A stretch of 64,000 bases of DNA, taken from NCBI RefSeq assembly GCF_026914265.1, contig NC_069138.1, positions 30,298,762-30,362,761 of the forward strand, given 5' to 3'. The notes beneath the pieces were generated by a model that worked only from the letters and a program-made list of their open reading frames with translations, ran no database searches and was not told where the DNA came from. Source of the DNA: Mya arenaria. Taxonomy: Eukaryota > Mollusca > Bivalvia > Myida > Myidae. The position numbers and the translations under genes were made by a program. Below are positions 60,270 through 64,000 of this stretch, piece after piece. Numbering within the stretch: the first letter of the stretch is position 1; each line of letters opens with the position of its first letter.

Positions 60270-60380
60270 CACCGTGCTCGTAAAGAGGGGGTGCAGTTAG
60301 AGGACTTCAACCGGCTGGACAAACGGGACATTGACATGCCCCCGTTAGATATACTGGACGGATTGTTGGTGACCAATTGA
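60270..60380 (+). CDS. Possible terminal coding exon, unknown protein
   Basis: Acceptor ccattgttttgcag, then 36 codons to TGA (60378-60380): HRARKEGVQLEDFNRLDKRD, IDMPPLDILDGLLVTN. The frame is also open upstream to about 60192. The stretch is GC-richer than its surroundings and has balanced, protein-like composition, which argues for real coding. No upstream exon was found, and I do not recognise the family. The foldback element's target duplication starts at the base after the stop codon, so the insertion would be in the 3' untranslated region. Confidence 0.4.
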   Translation, partial: HRARKEGVQLEDFNRLDKRDIDMPPLDILDGLLVTN

Positions 60381-60389
60381 GCTTCTGAT
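60381..60389. repeat. Left 9-bp target site duplication
   Basis: GCTTCTGAT immediately before the foldback element, repeated exactly at 62064-62072. Confidence 0.85.
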
Positions 60390-62063
60390 ATGTACGTGAA
60401 GTTAGCGGCCTAGCGGCCTAGCGGCGTGAAGTTAGCGGCCTAGCGGCGTGAAGTTAGCGGCCTAGCGGCCTAGCGGCGTGAAGTTAGCGGCCTAGCGGCC
60501 TAGCGGCGTCAAGTTAGCGGCCTAGCGGCCTAGCGGCGTCAAGTTAGCGGCCTAGCGGCCTAGCGGCCTAGAGGCGCAATATGGTTTCTTATTTCAAAGT
60601 ATGAATATATGCCCTTTCTTCTTAAGCAATGATAAATTAACTGATTTTGTGCACGAAATATCAATTTCAAGCCATTTTCAAAATATTTTTCTAAAAAGGT
60701 TATCAAACAATTTCCTATTTTATAGCATGCAAACATGCCTGCTCTGCTAACAAAATGATATATTTGCTGTTTATATGCACCAATCATCAGTCTAAAGCGA
60801 TTTTCAACATTTTTTCCAAGAAGTCGATCAAGCGATCCAGCGGCCTAGCGGCCTAGCGGCGTGAAGTTAGCGGCCTAGCGGCCTAGCGGCCTAATATGGT
60901 ATCTTATTTCAAAGTACGAATACATGCCTTTTCTTCTGAAACAATGATATATTTGCTATTTATATGCACCAATCATCAGTCTGAAGCGATTTTTAACATT
61001 TTTTCCAAAAAGTCGATCAAGCGATCCAGCGGCTTAGCGGCCTAGCGGCGTGAAGTTAGCGGCCTAATATGGAATCTTATTTCAAAGTAAGAATACATGC
61101 CTTTTACAAATCATCATTATGAAGCGATTTTCAACATGTTTTCAAAGAAATCGATCAAGCGATTCAGCGGCATAGTGGCCAACTTCACGCCGCTAGGCCG
61201 CTAGATCGCTTGATCGACTTCTTGGAAAAAATGTTGAAAATTGCTTCAGACTGATGATTGGTGCAAATATATCATTGCTTTATAAGAGCAGACATGTTTG
61301 CATGCTTTAAATGGAAAAAATGTTTTATCAACTTTGAAAAAAATGTTGAAAATCGCTTCAAATTTCTATTTTGTGCACAAAAACAGTTAATATATCATTG
61401 TTTAAGAAGGAAAGGCATGTATTCGTACTTTGAAATAAGATTCCATATTAGGCCGCTAACTTCACGCCGCTAGGCCGCTGGATCGCTTGATCGACTTTTT
61501 GGAAAAAAATGTTAAAAATCGCTTCAGACTGATGATTGGTGCATATAAATAGCAAATATATCATTGTTTCAGAAGAAAAGGCATGTATTCGTACTTTGAA
61601 ATAAGATACCATATTAGGCCGCTAGGCCGCTAACTTCACGCCGCTAGGCCGCTGGATCGCTTGATCGACTTCTTGGAAAAAATGTTGAAAATCGCTTCAG
61701 ACTGATGATTGGTGCATATAAACAGCAAATATATCATTTTGTTAGCAGAGCAGGCATGTTTGCATGCTATAAAATAGAAAAATGTTTGATTACCTTTTTT
61801 GAAAAATATTTTGAAAATGGCTTAAAAAATTGATATTCCGTGCACAAATCAGTTAATTTATCATTGTTTAAGAAGAAAAGGCATATATTCATACTTTGAA
61901 ATAAGATACCATATTGCGCCGCTAGGCCGCTAACTTGACGCCGCTAGGCCGCTAACTTGACGCCGCTAGGCCGCTAACTTGACGCCGCTAGGCCGCTAAC
62001 TTGACGCCGCTAGGCCGCTAGGCCGCTAACTTGACGCCGCTAGGCCGCTAACTTCACGTACAT
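60390..62063. mobile_element. Foldback transposon, 1674 bp, almost entirely palindromic
   Basis: Both ends read ATGTACGTGAAGTTAGCGGC inward, and an exact 9-bp duplication (GCTTCTGAT) flanks the element. The left arm (to about 61175) and right arm are inverted copies of each other. Each arm begins with short tandem units (tagcggcctagcggcgt(g/c)aagttagcgg) and continues with roughly 180-bp units holding gaagcgattttcaacatttt, gtcgatcaagcgatccagcg and tatttcaaagta(c)gaat. No transposase frame is present. A 9-bp duplication fits Mutator-like (MULE) or Foldback/Galileo-type elements; which one is inference. Confidence 0.88.
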
Positions 62064-62072
62064 GCTTCTGAT
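62064..62072. repeat. Right 9-bp target site duplication
   Basis: GCTTCTGAT directly after the element, identical to 60381-60389. Confidence 0.85.
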
Positions 62073-62886
62073 GCCTTCTGAATTGCAGTTTAAATATAAA
62101 TTGTTTATCCACCGTCCAGGGGTGGGGAAACATTGAAATGTGCTTCCTTATGTAAATCTTGTCTCTAGCAGTTTGCGTGCACTGTTTATTATACTTCCTT
62201 TTAGTTAACACCACTATAAGACATTCTAAAACGACTTAAAAAATTGAATATGGCTTTCGTCATTCATTTAAACTTCACTTTTGAGATGTACCCTAAACAG
62301 ATGATTTAATTATAAAATTAGTGTTGTCCTAGTACATATGTCTGTTTTGGTGATGAACTCAATCAAATGATTTTAATAAATTTGAAAACCAAAAGGTCTC
62401 TAAGTCTTAGGCTTTCGATCAAAATGATCATTCATTTGTGTCGTTACATGGGTCTAATTATAGCTTCAAGTTTCAGGACTATCAAAACAAAACTTATTTG
62501 TATCGTTATATGTTGGCAATTGAAGTATTCAGTCCTTAAACCAATCAATTTAATATAATAATTTTAAATATTACCTTCAACGATAATCCGTCTTTTCCAT
62601 AAACCTTAAGTCTGTATTCTTCTTCCGTTTTGATTATGATGAGAATAACAAGTTTCAAGTTACAGTAAACCATAAATCATAAATACAAAAGTTACAAAAA
62701 CTTAAGTCTGAATAATTTTAAAGTTTCACAAAGAGCTTTTGTATGTAGACATTATGTTATTTAAGAAACAAACTAATACAATTGTTATATAATCCACTGA
62801 CATATGTATATGTTATAATGTATATGTATATAATGAATAATTATAGTAAAGTTGTGTTTGAATCTTTCACTTTAATATATGATATA
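62073..62886. other. No gene recognised
   Basis: AT-rich with chance frames only. The first 60 bp would be the continuation of the sequence interrupted by the foldback element. Confidence 0.45.
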
Positions 62887-63054
62887 TAGTTGAACCCCGT
62901 TGTCCCGAACTCCCAGGGACAGGCGAAAATACCTCGAGCATCGAAAAATTCGAGTCAAGCGAGAAACCTTACGTTAATATATCGGTCTTTAACATTCATT
63001 TCGAGCCAACGAGGAATTCGATTCGAGCGATTTCGAGCCAACGGAGTTCGACTG
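62887..63054. mobile_element. MITE family A, copy 5
   Basis: 168 bp with a diverged left end (TAGTTGAACCCCGTTGTCCC) and right end ...GGAGTTCGACTG followed by TA. Several deletions relative to the 175-bp copies. The oldest-looking complete member. Confidence 0.75.
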
Positions 63055-63299
63055 TAGTAAAAGAAGCGTCATAATGGTATAATCCATGCAAAAATAATTT
63101 AATGGTAAACCAATATAAGTTAAACTTACAATTCTCTCGATAATAATATCTTAAATGCACTAACAAATGTTTGCATCCGTATGATGGATGGCTTACTTTC
63201 ATGTCAAGGCTGTATTTTAGCAGTTGTTTATCCTTTTCTCATATGACACATACATCAGACTACATTTTCACGTATCATTTTAAATTATGTAAAAAACTG

Positions 63300-63960
63300 T
63301 GTTATTATGGTTTCTGTTTAGATATCCATTGTACAAAACAGACATAGCATCTTGATGACTGGAAAACCCGGTTGAAAAATGAAAGCATATCCTATAACAC
63401 ATTTATGTTAATGACTTACTTTGTTGATAACATTGAGGAAAATACAAAAAAAAGTTACAAGCATTTTATTACACAACTTAAAATACCTGAAAATAAAACT
63501 CGCGAAGAAAATTGGGAATCTCAAATTGAACTTAACTCTATACAATGGAAAATTGTGTACAGTCGCTTCAACTAACAATGGATACGAAACTTCGGGAATT
63601 CCAATACAAATACATTATGCATATCCTAACAAATAATGACAATCTATACACAAACAATATTGCTTCATACAGGTTTTGTGATTTTTGTCTAATGAACATC
63701 GACTCAAACATCCATATGTTTTGGGAATGTCATTATTCGCAGACGTTTTAAGGTGAATTGAAAATATTCATAAAAAATTCGTTTAATGCAGTTAGCTTAA
63801 GAGAACTATCATACAAATCTATTACCTTTTGTGACTTCATGCCAAACAGAGAAAACAAAATTGTTATCAAATACATTTCATGATACTTTTAGCAAAATAT
63901 TTCACCTTTAAATCAAAATGTAAAGGAAAGATTCCAAGGTGTGCCATGTGTGCCTAATAG
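63300..63960 (+). mobile_element. LINE 3' fragment (C-terminal zinc knuckle of the RT protein)
   Basis: The plus strand reads ENWESQIELNSIQWKIVYS in one frame, then TMDTKLREFQYKYIMHILT, NNDNLY and RFCDFCLMNIDSNIHMFWEC in the next. K-R-FQYK...IL.TN..LY followed by a CxxC...HxxxxC knuckle is typical of the C-terminus of LINE polyproteins (zf-RVT type). A frameshift near 63560-63570 and a stop after HYSQTF show decay. Residues after it (GELKIFIKNSF; FCDFMPNRENKIV) still fit. It may belong to the same family as the fragment at 57300. Confidence 0.65.
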
Positions 63961-64000
63961 CTTGGTTAAACGATAAAAATTGATCAAACCATAGAAACAA

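Overview
This window is eukaryotic, AT-rich, intron-rich DNA, most likely from a bivalve mollusc. That assignment is inference. It rests on a single bilaterian-type Lhx3/4 gene with long introns, an HSPA12-family Hsp70-like gene (a family strongly expanded in bivalves), tRNA-headed SINEs and a repeat carrying GGTCACAGTGACC motifs of a kind I associate with bivalve genomes. I ran no search.

Two protein genes can be read, both on the minus strand. (1) A LIM-homeobox gene of the LHX3/LHX4 (fly Lim3) class has its coding sequence from 37217 down to 13684. It has six coding exons: N-terminal, LIM1, LIM2, most of the homeodomain, end of the homeodomain plus linker, and C-terminal tail. All splice phases agree, giving 394 residues. 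A second possible first exon of only 16 coding bases (27364-27349) splices in the same phase to the LIM1 exon and would give a 360-residue isoform. (2) An HSPA12-like gene runs from 58703 down to 49075, also with six exons and consistent splice sites. It carries a one-base frameshift in exon 3 and an in-frame TAG in exon 4, so as read it is a pseudogene, a disabled allele, or contains sequence errors.

The rest is repeats. Layout: 1-13.6 kb, no secure gene, with several short inverted-repeat elements and a bivalve-type repeat; 13.7-37.2 kb, Lhx3/4 with introns holding microsatellites, SINEs, short transposons and a 40-bp tandem array; 37.2-49 kb, sparse intergenic DNA with one exon-like GC-rich block (40.8-41.0 kb); 49.1-58.7 kb, the HSPA12-like gene, with a 20-copy 99-bp array in one intron and a decayed LINE in another; 60.2-60.4 kb, a possible plus-strand terminal exon; 60.39-62.06 kb, a foldback transposon with a perfect 9-bp target duplication; 62.9 kb, another short inverted-repeat element; 63.3-63.96 kb, a LINE 3' fragment.

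The strongest unusual signals are: the 1.67-kb foldback element bounded by GCTTCTGAT duplications; a 40-bp satellite that seems to have grown out of the 3' tail of an adjacent SINE; the alternative Lhx3/4 first exon; the two lesions and the decayed exon copy in the HSPA12-like gene; and a 99-bp array whose unit length keeps a 33-codon periodic frame open. The two genes have no evident functional link; they are simply neighbours.
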